In this document: positions 8,801 to 14,773 of the stretch, in pieces | Layout of the letters: every line of letters begins with the position of its first letter | Numbering within the stretch: position 1 is the stretch's first letter | Origin: Cyanobacteria bacterium UBA11370 | GTDB lineage: Bacteria; Cyanobacteriota; Cyanobacteriia; Cyanobacteriales; Coleofasciculaceae | Direction: 5' to 3' | Length of the DNA: 14,796 nt | Assembly: GCA_003486645.1 (NCBI GenBank) | Contig: DNGI01000034.1 | Coordinates: forward strand, 11,044 to 25,839 | Program-made: the position numbers and the translations under genes | Notes under the pieces: generated by a model | Seen by the model: the letters and a program-made list of their open reading frames with translations, nothing else | Told to the model about the DNA's origin: nothing | The model's database searches: none

Positions 8801-10170
8801 TTATTGAGGAAGTTGCCAAAACCATCAAACGCTGTAAAACCATCTAGGGTCAGGTTTTCCAAGTCTGGATTCAACTGCCATTGATGGACGCTAGAGATAA
8901 CTAAATCAATCCCACCCGTACCCGGAGGACCAAAGGGAGACTCATCAATAATGTCACCGAAACTATCAATATAGTAAGTATCGTTACCGCTACCCCCTCG
9001 CATATAGTCATCGCCTGCACCACCATCGACGATATCATCGCCCCATCCGCCATCAAGTTGGTCATTGCCTGCATCCCCTTTAAGGATGTCGTTGCCACCG
9101 TTCGGATTAAAGGGGTCGTTATCACCCATTAAGAAGTCATTGCCTTCTCCACCTTCCAGGGTGTCATTTCCATCTCCCCCCAGCAGTTCGTCATTACCGC
9201 CATTACCGATGAGGGTATCGTCGCCCTCAAAACCCTCCAGTCGGTTACTGATTTGATTCCCAGTAATGACATTATTGAGGAAGTTACCAATGCCATCGAT
9301 AGCATTAAACCCAGTTAGAGTTAGGTTTTCCAGTTCCGGGTTCAACTGATAATTAATACTAGAGATGACTAAATCAATGCCACCTGTACCAGGAGAATTA
9401 AAGGGAGACTCATCAACAAAGTCATCGGAACTATTGACGTAATAAATATCGTTACCTTCTCCACCCCGAAGGTAGTCATTACCTGCACCGCCATCGAGGA
9501 TGTCATTACCTTGTCCCCCTTCAAGGTAGTCATTGCCTGCACCCCCTTTGAGAGTATCGTTACCGTTGTCGCCTTGAAGGTCGTCATCGCCTTCTCCCCC
9601 TTCCAGGGTATCATCGCCCTCTCCGCCGAAGAATTCGTCATTACCGCCATTGCCGATCAGGGTATCGTCGCCATCATAACCCACTAAATAGTTACCCAGT
9701 TCATTGCCAGTAATGACATTATTGAGGAAATTGCCTCTGCCATCGAAAGCGTCAAACCCAGTCAGAGTCAGGTTTTCCAGTCCGTTTTGCAATTGGAAAG
9801 AATGAAGGCTAGAGATGACTAAATCGATTCCACCCACGCCGTCGGGATTCTCAGGTGCAATAACATCGCCGTCATTATCGACGTAATACGTATCATTGCC
9901 CTCTCCTCCTTCGAGGTAGTCATCGCCTGTACCCCCGTTTAGGGTGTCATTGCCAGCTTTACCGAGGAGTTGGTCATTACCATTTCCACCATTGAGAGTG
10001 TCATTGCCCTCTCCCCCATCGAGGAAGTCATTGCCATTGCCGCCATCAAGGGTGTCATTCCCTGCGTTCCCGATCAGGTCGTCATTCCCGCCGTTCCCGC
10101 TTATAGTATCGTTACCAATACCGCCAACGAGGATATCATCGCCTTCAGTGCCAATGAGTGTAACGTCCAT
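5818..10170 (-). CDS. Giant RTX calcium-binding protein, type I secreted
   Basis: The 1450-residue protein consists almost wholly of glycine/aspartate nonapeptides of the GGxGxDxLx type (I count about 84), which bind calcium and fold as parallel beta-rolls. Blocks of 8-11 nonapeptides alternate with nine spacer modules of the pattern DTYYV...GGID.VISS...LENLTL.G...GN.LNNVITGN, starting near residues 92, 240, 396, 546, 711, 877, 1027, 1167 and 1248. The last 100 residues (TDYFTF...TITDF...FIYNQTTGGLFFDADG...LTNADIFVIA) match the usual C-terminal type I secretion region of cyanobacterial RTX proteins. There is no signal peptide, protease or lipase domain; repeats begin at residue 6. Residues 31 to about 310 recur at 650 to about 950. 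The likely role is a secreted or surface-layer calcium-binding protein. The start is ATG with AGGA ten bases upstream. The exporter genes are not in the window. Confidence 0.95.
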   Translation of the reverse strand: MDVTLIGTEGDDILVGGIGNDTISGNGGNDDLIGNAGNDTLDGGNGNDFLDGGEGNDTLNGGNGNDQLLGKAGNDTLNGGTGDDYLEGGEGNDTYYVDNDGDVIAPENPDGVGGIDLVISSLHSFQLQNGLENLTLTGFDAFDGRGNFLNNVITGNELGNYLVGYDGDDTLIGNGGNDEFFGGEGDDTLEGGEGDDDLQGDNGNDTLKGGAGNDYLEGGQGNDILDGGAGNDYLRGGEGNDIYYVNSSDDFVDESPFNSPGTGGIDLVISSINYQLNPELENLTLTGFNAIDGIGNFLNNVITGNQISNRLEGFEGDDTLIGNGGNDELLGGDGNDTLEGGEGNDFLMGDNDPFNPNGGNDILKGDAGNDQLDGGWGDDIVDGGAGDDYMRGGSGNDTYYIDSFGDIIDESPFGPPGTGGIDLVISSVHQWQLNPDLENLTLDGFTAFDGFGNFLNNVITGNELDNHLVGNEGDDTLIGNGGNDLLNGGIGNDILEGGDGNDLLIGEMGNDTLNGGDGQDTLDGGDGNDILDGGDGDDHLMGGNGNDTYYVNSFGDFIAPENPNGMGGIDHVVSSIAWQLQNGLENLTLEGFDSISGLGNSLHNVIIGNEANNDLVGFQGNDTLIGNGGDDFLDGGLGNDTLQGGNGNDNLIGNAGNDTLDGGNGNDFLDAGEGNDNLNGGNGNDQLLGKAGNDTLNGGTGDDYLEGGEGNDTYYVDSLGDVIALENPNGVGGIDHVISSLYNYDLNSELENLTLTGFGAVEGDGNELNNVITGNELDNRLYGREGDDTLIGNGGRDFLRGDEGNDTLEGGEGDDDLQGDNGNDTLKGGAGNDNLGGGEGNDILDGGTGNDSFNGGEGNDILDGGAGNDYLYGGQGNDIYYVNSSGDVVEESPFDPPGTGGIDLVISSVDWTLNPEVENLTLSGSQAKFGFGNFLNNVIIGNELDNRLEGNEGDDTLTGNGGGDELFGGDGNDTLNGGNGNDILLGENGNDSLNGGNGNDQLVGGEGNDILDGGEGNDTLDGGNGDDTYYINSAGDTIVPENLNPEGGIDLVISDLDISTFTLADGLENLTLSAPEALNGTGNSANNVLTGNEVSNRLIGSGGDDTLIGNEGNDILDGGANSDILDGGDGNDRLDGGSGNDTLIGGEGDDILDGRSGSDVLDGGDGDDTYTVNTQSDTVIEAEDAGTDTVRSSVSWTLGENLENLTLIGTGSIRGIGNDLDNTITGNSGNNTLNGGTGSDSLSGGAGNDTYIVDAASDTIIEAADAGLDTVRSSVTWLLGNNLENLILTGLDAINGTGNALDNTITGNSANNTLNGGDGNDSLIGGRGSDILIGGMGSDTLTGGRGTDYFTFNASSEGIDTITDFFVVDDTIRVSAAGFGGGLIANAAITADQFILGAGAADSSDRFIYNQTTGGLFFDADGTGNTNTQVQIAQLSTSLALTNADIFVIA
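8031..8230 (-). repeat. Internal duplication inside the RTX gene, copy 2 (core)
   Basis: This segment matches about 9888-10087 at a constant offset of 1857 bases (619 codons). It encodes the block NLIGNAGNDTLDGG...NDTYYVD, nearly identical in protein to residues 31-97 and mostly identical in DNA, including third positions. The wider duplicated region runs at the same offset down to about 7670, after which copy 2 has two extra nonapeptides. Confidence 0.75.
9888..10087 (-). repeat. Internal duplication inside the RTX gene, copy 1 (core)
   Basis: This is the partner of 8031-8230. It encodes residues 28-94, the first nonapeptide block after the start. Shared silent positions with copy 2 show that the similarity is due to DNA duplication or gene conversion and not only to conserved repeat chemistry. 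Confidence 0.75.
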
Positions 10171-10355
10171 ACTTTATATATCCTGTGTTTGAGTTGATTG
10201 ATTTTTGGAGTATTCCTGCCCTACTACGAGGGTTGGGGTATTAGGTGGGATTAGGTGCGATCGCGCTAACGTCAACTACAAGTCAGCTTGGCAAAATTAC
10301 ACAAAGCCCTCCTAGCAAACTAATTTCTAGTCCGCTCTCTTCCTTACTTCTCACC

Positions 10356-10384
10356 AATATAGTACATATGTACCTATTGGTCAA
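10356..10384 (-). promoter_or_regulatory. Sigma-70 type promoter of the RTX gene
   Basis: On the minus strand TTGACC (10384-10379) and TATATT (10361-10356) are separated by exactly 17 bases. This is the best promoter match I found in the window. It points at the RTX gene and predicts a leader of about 180 bases. The spacer contains the operator-like palindrome annotated separately. Confidence 0.65.
10361..10374. promoter_or_regulatory. LexA-box-like operator within the promoter spacer
   Basis: AGTACATATGTACC fits the published Anabaena LexA consensus RGTACNNNDGTWCB at every position, and its reverse complement fits too. Its core, GTACATATGTAC, is a perfect 12-bp palindrome filling the -35/-10 spacer, and CCAATA (10354-10359) and TATTGG (10375-10380) form outer arms. 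The position is ideal for repression. Whether LexA or another dimeric regulator binds is inferred. Confidence 0.5.
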
Positions 10385-10729
10385 GCAAGGGGGATTAAAC
10401 AATTGCTAATGGCGCAACGAGGTAGCAAAAAGCTTTTTATTTTTTCGCTTCCTAATTAAATAGATGATCTAGAACATTTGAATCTGTAAAGTTACAAAAT
10501 CTGATGGTATTGAAATTTGATGACGACTAAATCAGGAGCATAAACGTTTATAATCTGTACGACTTTCAGTTCCTCTAATCTATCAATTTGTGCCATTCGA
10601 GTTTAGGAATAAAAATCCACTACTTGCATAGTAGGGGAAATTTACGGATATCTACAATACCTTTGCAATAACTTCACTGAATCTTTAAAAAGAAAAGATT
10701 TTCATACATATAGAGAAAAATTTATTTGG

Positions 10730-10806
10730 AGGCGATCGCACTCTAAAGCCTTACAATTGTGACAATATAGGGCGAAAATTTTATAACAGATGAAGTGCGA
10801 TCGCCT
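10730..10806. repeat. Inverted repeat of 13 bp, HIP1-containing arms
   Basis: AGGCGATCGCACT (10730-10742) and AGTGCGATCGCCT (10794-10806) are exact reverse complements around a 51-base AT-rich core. The element lies 27 bases past the stop of the GerMN gene. It could form a long hairpin at the end of that transcript or be a small mobile repeat; no target-site duplication is evident. Confidence 0.6.
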
Positions 10807-10832
10807 AATTCTGAGCAGTTAGAATTTGCTCT

Positions 10833-11954
10833 CTAACTACACCCTTCTATCCATTTGACTTCAGGAACTTTTCCCGCCCTAAATTCAGTCACACGTTGCC
10901 CATCCGTCTCAAATATAACCCGATAATTTTTATCAACAGAACTTTTGGGAATAAATGTTAAGTAATGACCTCCTTCAACATAGGGATGGGGTGTCACTTC
11001 AATTTGTCCGGGATACAGGGATTTAATTCGAGCTTCCGTATCCCCAATTCCTGCACCACTAATAGTCGTAATACCCTTAGTATTAATATCTACCCTAGCA
11101 ATGCGATCGCCTGTCACCATAAAATGGATACCGTCTAACTTATCAGCAGGCTGGTAATAGACACATTCCGGATTCGTATTCGCACCATTCGTAACGATCT
11201 TTACCCCAGCAGCGCGTGACGCTTCCGCAACCGTCATCCCAACTTGAATGGGACCAATACCCTTAATCGCCAGCTTGGAGTTTGCTGTTAGCTTTTCCTG
11301 TTTTTTTATTGAAGTTAAACACAGATTTTGTCCGCTCTGATCACCCAAGCAATTATCATTTCTATCTAATAGAATTACGGATTGAACAGTCGAAAATTGC
11401 TTAAGTGTAGCCTGGACAGCACTGATCGCGCGTGCGTCATCTCCCACTCCTCTTGAAACAACCGTTTTGCAGAATTTAAGTTTAGCCACTCCCTGAGAAA
11501 TGGATAGCGTAAAATCTTCACCACAGTTAGAACTTCCGGTTAGTTGAACTGCATTGATAAAACCCTTGCTACTTTCATTATCAGTAGGACCTTCTAGCAA
11601 TTCTTCAATTGCAAATCGAGCTATCCCTTCATTTGTTGTAGTGCGCCAGACAGACTCAACATAAGTGAAATCTGTATTGCTATTTGGTGTTTTAGGAAAA
11701 AATACTTTAACATTTTTAGAAGTAACTTGAGCTGACTGGCGAGTACTTTGCGGGGCTTGTTTTGTTCTAGTTTGCTCTAACTCAGCTTGAGGTTCTGTTG
11801 ATTCTGACTCTGTGGATGATTCGGATTCTGTAACCGCTTGGGATGATTCTGATGATTCTGCGGTATCTTGAACTTGCTGTCCACAGGAACTAATCCCCCA
11901 AACTGTGAATACTAACCAAAACGATAGTAGAGGTAATCGGCAATGATTAAGCAT
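10833..11954 (-). CDS. GerMN-domain lipoprotein
   Basis: The protein (373 residues from the chosen start) has a lipoprotein signal: a short N-terminus, the hydrophobic LPLLSFWLVFTVWGI and the lipobox ISSC with Cys24, so it should be anchored in the envelope. A Ser/Glu/Thr/Gln-rich linker (about 30-80) leads to a GerMN domain (about 81-213: VKVFFPKT, ARFAIEELLEGPT, SRGVGDDARAISAVQATLKQF, VQSVILLD). A second conserved domain (about 231-372: IGPIQVGMTVAEASRAAG, MVTGDRIARVDI, YRVIFETDG, WIEGC) follows. GerMN is named from the spore germination protein GerM and is also found in non-sporulating bacteria, where its role is unclear. I place the start at ATG 11954, with GGAG (11960-11963) five bases upstream; the longer frame would need a TTG at 11975 without support. 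Confidence 0.85.
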   Translation of the reverse strand: MLNHCRLPLLSFWLVFTVWGISSCGQQVQDTAESSESSQAVTESESSTESESTEPQAELEQTRTKQAPQSTRQSAQVTSKNVKVFFPKTPNSNTDFTYVESVWRTTTNEGIARFAIEELLEGPTDNESSKGFINAVQLTGSSNCGEDFTLSISQGVAKLKFCKTVVSRGVGDDARAISAVQATLKQFSTVQSVILLDRNDNCLGDQSGQNLCLTSIKKQEKLTANSKLAIKGIGPIQVGMTVAEASRAAGVKIVTNGANTNPECVYYQPADKLDGIHFMVTGDRIARVDINTKGITTISGAGIGDTEARIKSLYPGQIEVTPHPYVEGGHYLTFIPKSSVDKNYRVIFETDGQRVTEFRAGKVPEVKWIEGCS

Positions 11955-12099
11955 TTTTACTCCAAAGCTTCTCAATGGTTTACTCTTCCACTGTAGATAA
12001 GTCTTCAGAGGAAACTTGATCCTTATGTGTCAATATTTATACTGGTGAACTGTTGTACATTGAAATTTCCTATCAATATTCACTTAGGTCACTTGCCTG

Positions 12100-13341
12100 T
12101 TAAACCCTCTCCCTCTCTCCCCTTTCTCCTCGGATGTAAGCAACCCCGCAATAAATTGACGGGGCTTCAGCCCGGATCATGCACAGTCGGAAAAGAGGTA
12201 ATTGTCCCTCTAATAGACACGTCATCCCTGGACTTCCGGGCGCACTTACAGACGCCCCAAGCTCGGCAATATTAATCGCTGCGTTTACATCAGCATCATG
12301 TTCCAAGCCACAATGTCCACACTTAAACTTCTTCCCGTTCCGATACGACTTCCCCTTTTCAGGGTGGACATGTCGGCAGCGCGAACAAGTTTGACTGGTA
12401 TAAGCGGCAGGAACAAAGACAACTGGGACTCCAGCGATAGCCGCCTTATATCCAACGAAGATTCTGAGTTGATAGAACGCCCAATTGTTCGTCCTACGCC
12501 GCTCAGTCTTACTTCTTGGCTTGGTGTTAAGACTATCCCGAATTCCGGTCAAGTCCTCAAACGCCAATGCAGAATTAGATTGCTTTGCCTCTTGTACCAA
12601 TTGCTTGCTGATATTGTGATTCACCCATTCTTGAAAGCGGCGTTCTCTCCCAGAAAGCCTTCTGAGCAACCGTCTAGCGTTGCGAGTGCGTTTGGATTGA
12701 ACGTTAGCTCTGAGTTTACTGAATCGGTCACGAACCGATTGAATCTGACTTCCATCCCAGGACTTCCCCGTGGAAGTAGTGGCGATGTCGCGCCTCCCAA
12801 GATCGACACCAATCACTTTAGGTGTCTTGCCTGTTGGTGGGGTATCAATCTCAACCACCAAGTTGATGTAGTAGTCACCTTGACGACTTTTCTTGAGCGT
12901 TGCACTCGTCAGAGTTTGACCCCTAAGCAGTGCGATTTGATATCCACCAATCGACAAATCAAAATCAACTCGTCCACATTTGAGAGTTACTCCTACTCGC
13001 TGTTGAGCTTCTATATAGCGGAAGGTGCGAACATCCAAGCTGATAGAAGTGGGTCGGAATTTGTGGATTTTATGAGCCGCTTTGGCGTTACCAATGACGC
13101 GCCGAATAGCCTGACAAACGTGATTGGCTTTCAACCCTGTCACTTCTCGCACTGGCTTATAAACCTTGTGGTGAAGCTTGGTTGTATTCCAGCAGTTATC
13201 CTGTTTGGCAACTTCCAGTATCTGGTTACAAGCATCAGCGAATCCCTGCAAAGTCTCATCGACTTTTGGTCGATACTCTACAGGGACTATAAGCTTGCAC
13301 TTCACAGACAGGGATTGAGTCATAATAACATTGTAGCTCAT
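12100..13341 (-). CDS. tnpB: TnpB RNA-guided nuclease, IS200/IS605 (IS1341-type)
   Basis: The 413-residue protein carries all TnpB hallmarks. There is an N-terminal beta-barrel/helical region, then the split RuvC domain with VIGVDLGRRD (Asp180) and ALAFEDL (Glu262), a zinc finger with Cys319, Cys322, Cys341 and Cys344, and DADVNAAINIA (Asp349/Asp351). TnpB proteins are omega-RNA-guided DNA endonucleases, ancestral to Cas12, that help IS200/IS605 elements persist. No tnpA transposase is present, so the element depends on one elsewhere. The start is ambiguous: ATG at 13341 or ATG at 13323 (MTQSLSVKCK), neither with a good ribosome site. The C-terminus is odd: the last dozen residues (about GERGERERV) are read from a purine-rich tract beyond the element's terminal hairpin. 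All catalytic residues are intact, so it may be active. Confidence 0.93.
   Translation of the reverse strand: MSYNVIMTQSLSVKCKLIVPVEYRPKVDETLQGFADACNQILEVAKQDNCWNTTKLHHKVYKPVREVTGLKANHVCQAIRRVIGNAKAAHKIHKFRPTSISLDVRTFRYIEAQQRVGVTLKCGRVDFDLSIGGYQIALLRGQTLTSATLKKSRQGDYYINLVVEIDTPPTGKTPKVIGVDLGRRDIATTSTGKSWDGSQIQSVRDRFSKLRANVQSKRTRNARRLLRRLSGRERRFQEWVNHNISKQLVQEAKQSNSALAFEDLTGIRDSLNTKPRSKTERRRTNNWAFYQLRIFVGYKAAIAGVPVVFVPAAYTSQTCSRCRHVHPEKGKSYRNGKKFKCGHCGLEHDADVNAAINIAELGASVSAPGSPGMTCLLEGQLPLFRLCMIRAEAPSIYCGVAYIRGERGERERV
12105..12131. repeat. 27-base pure pyrimidine tract
   Basis: On the plus strand every base from 12105 to 12131 is C or T, mostly CCCT/CTCT units. It lies immediately outside the terminal hairpin of the tnpB element and encodes the GERGERER tail of the tnpB frame on the other strand. 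Composition alone marks it as low-complexity flanking DNA. Confidence 0.7.
12141..12280 (-). ncRNA. Candidate omega RNA scaffold and right end of the tnpB element
   Basis: The 3' part of tnpB holds strong structure. CCCCGCAAT (12144-12152) pairs with ATTGACGGGG (12155-12164) with one bulged A, and GGGCTTCAGCCC (12162-12173) forms a second hairpin that overlaps and competes with the first. In this family the omega RNA covers the end of tnpB and the element's right end, and its guide comes from the next bases outward, here in the minus direction below about 12140. Exact boundaries are inferred. Confidence 0.4.
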
Positions 13342-13425
13342 CCAGATTGTAGGCGGTTAAAACCGCTTACGTGCGTTCCTCTCCGGTCTAAAGACACGGA
13401 GTTTCCCAAGAGCGGAGGATTCCTT
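13342..13425. other. Left flank of the tnpB element with two hairpins
   Basis: GCGGTT (13353-13358) pairs with AACCGC (13361-13366) just upstream of tnpB. CTCCGGTC (13381-13388) pairs with GAC and CGGAG (13393-13401). Subterminal hairpins next to tnpB are expected at IS200/IS605 ends, so the left end probably lies here. The second hairpin could instead belong to an older element. No target-site duplication is used by this family to confirm it. Confidence 0.4.
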
Positions 13426-13455
13426 ATGAACTCGATCGCACCTGCTTTAAAATGA
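13426..13455 (+). CDS. Nine-residue leader peptide, translationally coupled
   Basis: The frame reads MNSIAPALK and ends in TGA. A full GGAGG (13414-13418) sits seven bases before its ATG, the strongest ribosome site in this part of the window. Its ATGA end overlaps the start codon of the downstream membrane-protein gene, which has no ribosome site of its own. This geometry suggests coupling; the peptide itself has no recognised function. It may also be a chance product of element-end sequence. Confidence 0.35.
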   Translation: MNSIAPALK

Positions 13456-14684
13456 CAAGTCAGCCTGATCCGTCCCAGTCTAATTTACCGATCAACCATC
13501 CCAACAGTCACACTGACCAAGCATCAGTTGTTGGAGACAACAGCCAAGGGGAACAACACTTGTCTACCGTGTCCCAGTCTCAATTAGTCAATCGCCAGAC
13601 TCCTCATCAGATCGCTAACCCATCGATTATTACCCTGAGTGCGATCGCACTCCTGGTTTCAGGATTAGTCTTTGAGAACCTGTGGGTTGCTATGTCGGGG
13701 GCTATTGTTACTTTACTCGTATCCGTACCCGTAATTTGGTTGCCCTTGCGGCGATCACTGAATGAGTCCCTATCCCCACAACAGCGATCGCAATTGATTG
13801 CGACCTGTGGCGTATTTGCTGGCATTATTGGTTTAGCCGTTTTAACCGGATTTACTCAAAAGTTTGATTCGGTTGGTTCTTTGGCAGAATGGGTTGGAGC
13901 GTTAGGGCAAATTCTGATTGCTGTCTTAGCGGTTTATATTGCGTGGCGACAGTATGTGATCTCAAAAGACCTAACCATCCAGCAAAATACGATTACTCAG
14001 CAGCAAACGATAGATACTTACTTTCAAGGTATCTGCGACTTGGCATTAGATGATGAGGGGTTACTTGAAGATTGGCCTCAAGAACGAGCCTTTTGTGAAG
14101 GACGAACGGCTGCTATTCTAGGCAGTGTGGACGCGGCTGGTAAAGCGAAAGTCCTCAGATTTTTGTCCCAATCTCGGTTATTAACGCCTCTAAAACGCGA
14201 TCGTCACTTAGGTCGTCCGATGCTGGATGGGAATGGAGGATACCAGGAAGATCGGATCGATGGTGTGCGGGTGATTGATCTCAATGTCATGTTAGCAGGT
14301 GCAGATCTAACGGGCACGGATTTGCGCTGGACAGAATTAAGCGAAGCGAATATGGTAAGAGCAAATCTTAGCCATTGTGACTTAGCGGGGGCAAATTTAT
14401 CTCGCACAATCTTGTATGAAGCTAACCTAGTGGGTGCGGATATGAAAGGAGTCCGCCTATTTTATGGTTCAGTCGAAACCGCTACTCCCCGCAGTCGCAG
14501 TCATGAATCTCCAAATTATCGCACTGGAGTTCATACTGGTGCTGTGGTTGAACGAGTTAACTTTAGTAATGTTCAACGGATGGATGAGGAACAACGGAAG
14601 TACTGTTGTTATTGGTGTGGTGAACAATCTCGCCAGACTATTCCGGGTGGTTGTGAAGGTATTCCTAATAAGTTAGGTCGTTAA
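13452..14684 (+). CDS. Membrane-anchored pentapeptide-repeat protein
   Basis: The 410-residue protein starts with a polar, Gln/Ser/Asn-rich tail (1-55). Four likely membrane helices follow (about 57-75, 77-98, 115-134 and 145-164), then a coiled-coil-prone QQNTITQQQTID segment and a soluble domain (about 190-275: DLALDDEGLLEDWPQERAF, AILGSVDAAGKAKVLRFL). Next are about ten pentapeptides of the A(D/N)LxG/xx type (281-333), which form a right-handed quadrilateral helix. The C-terminus has a conserved-looking cysteine cluster CCYWCG (385-390) plus Cys401 in IPGGCEGIPNKLGR, a tail I recognise from cyanobacterial homologues and which may bind a metal. The specific role is unknown; pentapeptide domains generally mediate protein contacts. 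Translation probably depends on the overlapping leader. A HIP1-centred palindrome lies at 13637-13652. Confidence 0.88.
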   Translation: MTSQPDPSQSNLPINHPNSHTDQASVVGDNSQGEQHLSTVSQSQLVNRQTPHQIANPSIITLSAIALLVSGLVFENLWVAMSGAIVTLLVSVPVIWLPLRRSLNESLSPQQRSQLIATCGVFAGIIGLAVLTGFTQKFDSVGSLAEWVGALGQILIAVLAVYIAWRQYVISKDLTIQQNTITQQQTIDTYFQGICDLALDDEGLLEDWPQERAFCEGRTAAILGSVDAAGKAKVLRFLSQSRLLTPLKRDRHLGRPMLDGNGGYQEDRIDGVRVIDLNVMLAGADLTGTDLRWTELSEANMVRANLSHCDLAGANLSRTILYEANLVGADMKGVRLFYGSVETATPRSRSHESPNYRTGVHTGAVVERVNFSNVQRMDEEQRKYCCYWCGEQSRQTIPGGCEGIPNKLGR

Positions 14685-14712
14685 GAGTTTTGAGTTTTGA
14701 GTTTTGAGTTTA
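14685..14712. repeat. Heptanucleotide STRR, four copies
   Basis: Directly after the TAA stop, GAGTTTT occurs three times in tandem, followed by GAGTTTA. This is a second STRR array with a different heptamer from that at 1-21. Confidence 0.85.
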
Positions 14713-14748
14713 AGTCCCTAAGCTGTCACGCCTTTAAATTGGGTATCA

Positions 14749-14773
14749 GTAGCGACCAAGATGGTCGCACTAC
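14749..14773. repeat. Palindromic repeat, possible terminator
   Basis: GCGACC (14752-14757) and GGTCGC (14763-14768) are perfect arms around AAGAT. GTA and TAC outside extend the symmetry with one or two unpaired bases. It resembles a dispersed cyanobacterial palindrome and lies 65 bases after the pentapeptide gene. No T-run follows. Confidence 0.5.

Larger units (their letters stand above)
10171..10832. other. 660-bp regulatory/repeat region upstream of the RTX gene
   Basis: The region has no convincing gene. From left to right it contains the RTX leader with a HIP1 site (10257-10264), a strong minus-strand promoter with palindromic operator (10356-10384), a 12-bp palindrome ATAAACGTTTAT (10540-10551), a small hairpin AATCTTT/AAAGATT (10680-10700) and a HIP1-centred inverted repeat (10730-10806). 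A 34-codon minus-strand frame (10492-10596) has an amino-acid-like composition but no ribosome site. Confidence 0.5.

Noticed and set aside
5818..10170. The 27-base periodic DNA could look like a CRISPR array or satellite
   Set aside because: The repeats are continuous coding nonapeptides without spacers, in one open frame of 1450 codons.
6146..10197. Many plus-strand frames rich in Ser, Pro, Ile and Val across the RTX gene
   Set aside because: They are periodic antisense shadows of the nonapeptide repeats and share their 27-base period.
10540..10551. 12-bp palindrome ATAAACGTTTAT as a second operator
   Set aside because: AT-rich palindromes of this size arise easily here, and no promoter elements surround it.
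10492..10596. 34-codon minus-strand frame starting MAQIDRLEEL
   Set aside because: Composition looks protein-like, and it may be a gene fragment, but it has no ribosome site and no recognisable family.
12027..12275. 82-codon plus-strand frame over the tnpB right end
   Set aside because: It crosses the element end and the antisense of tnpB, with no ribosome site or family resemblance.
12298..13455. 385-codon plus-strand open frame
   Set aside because: It is the antisense of tnpB, whose frame has all catalytic and zinc motifs. Only its last nine codons are kept as a possible leader.
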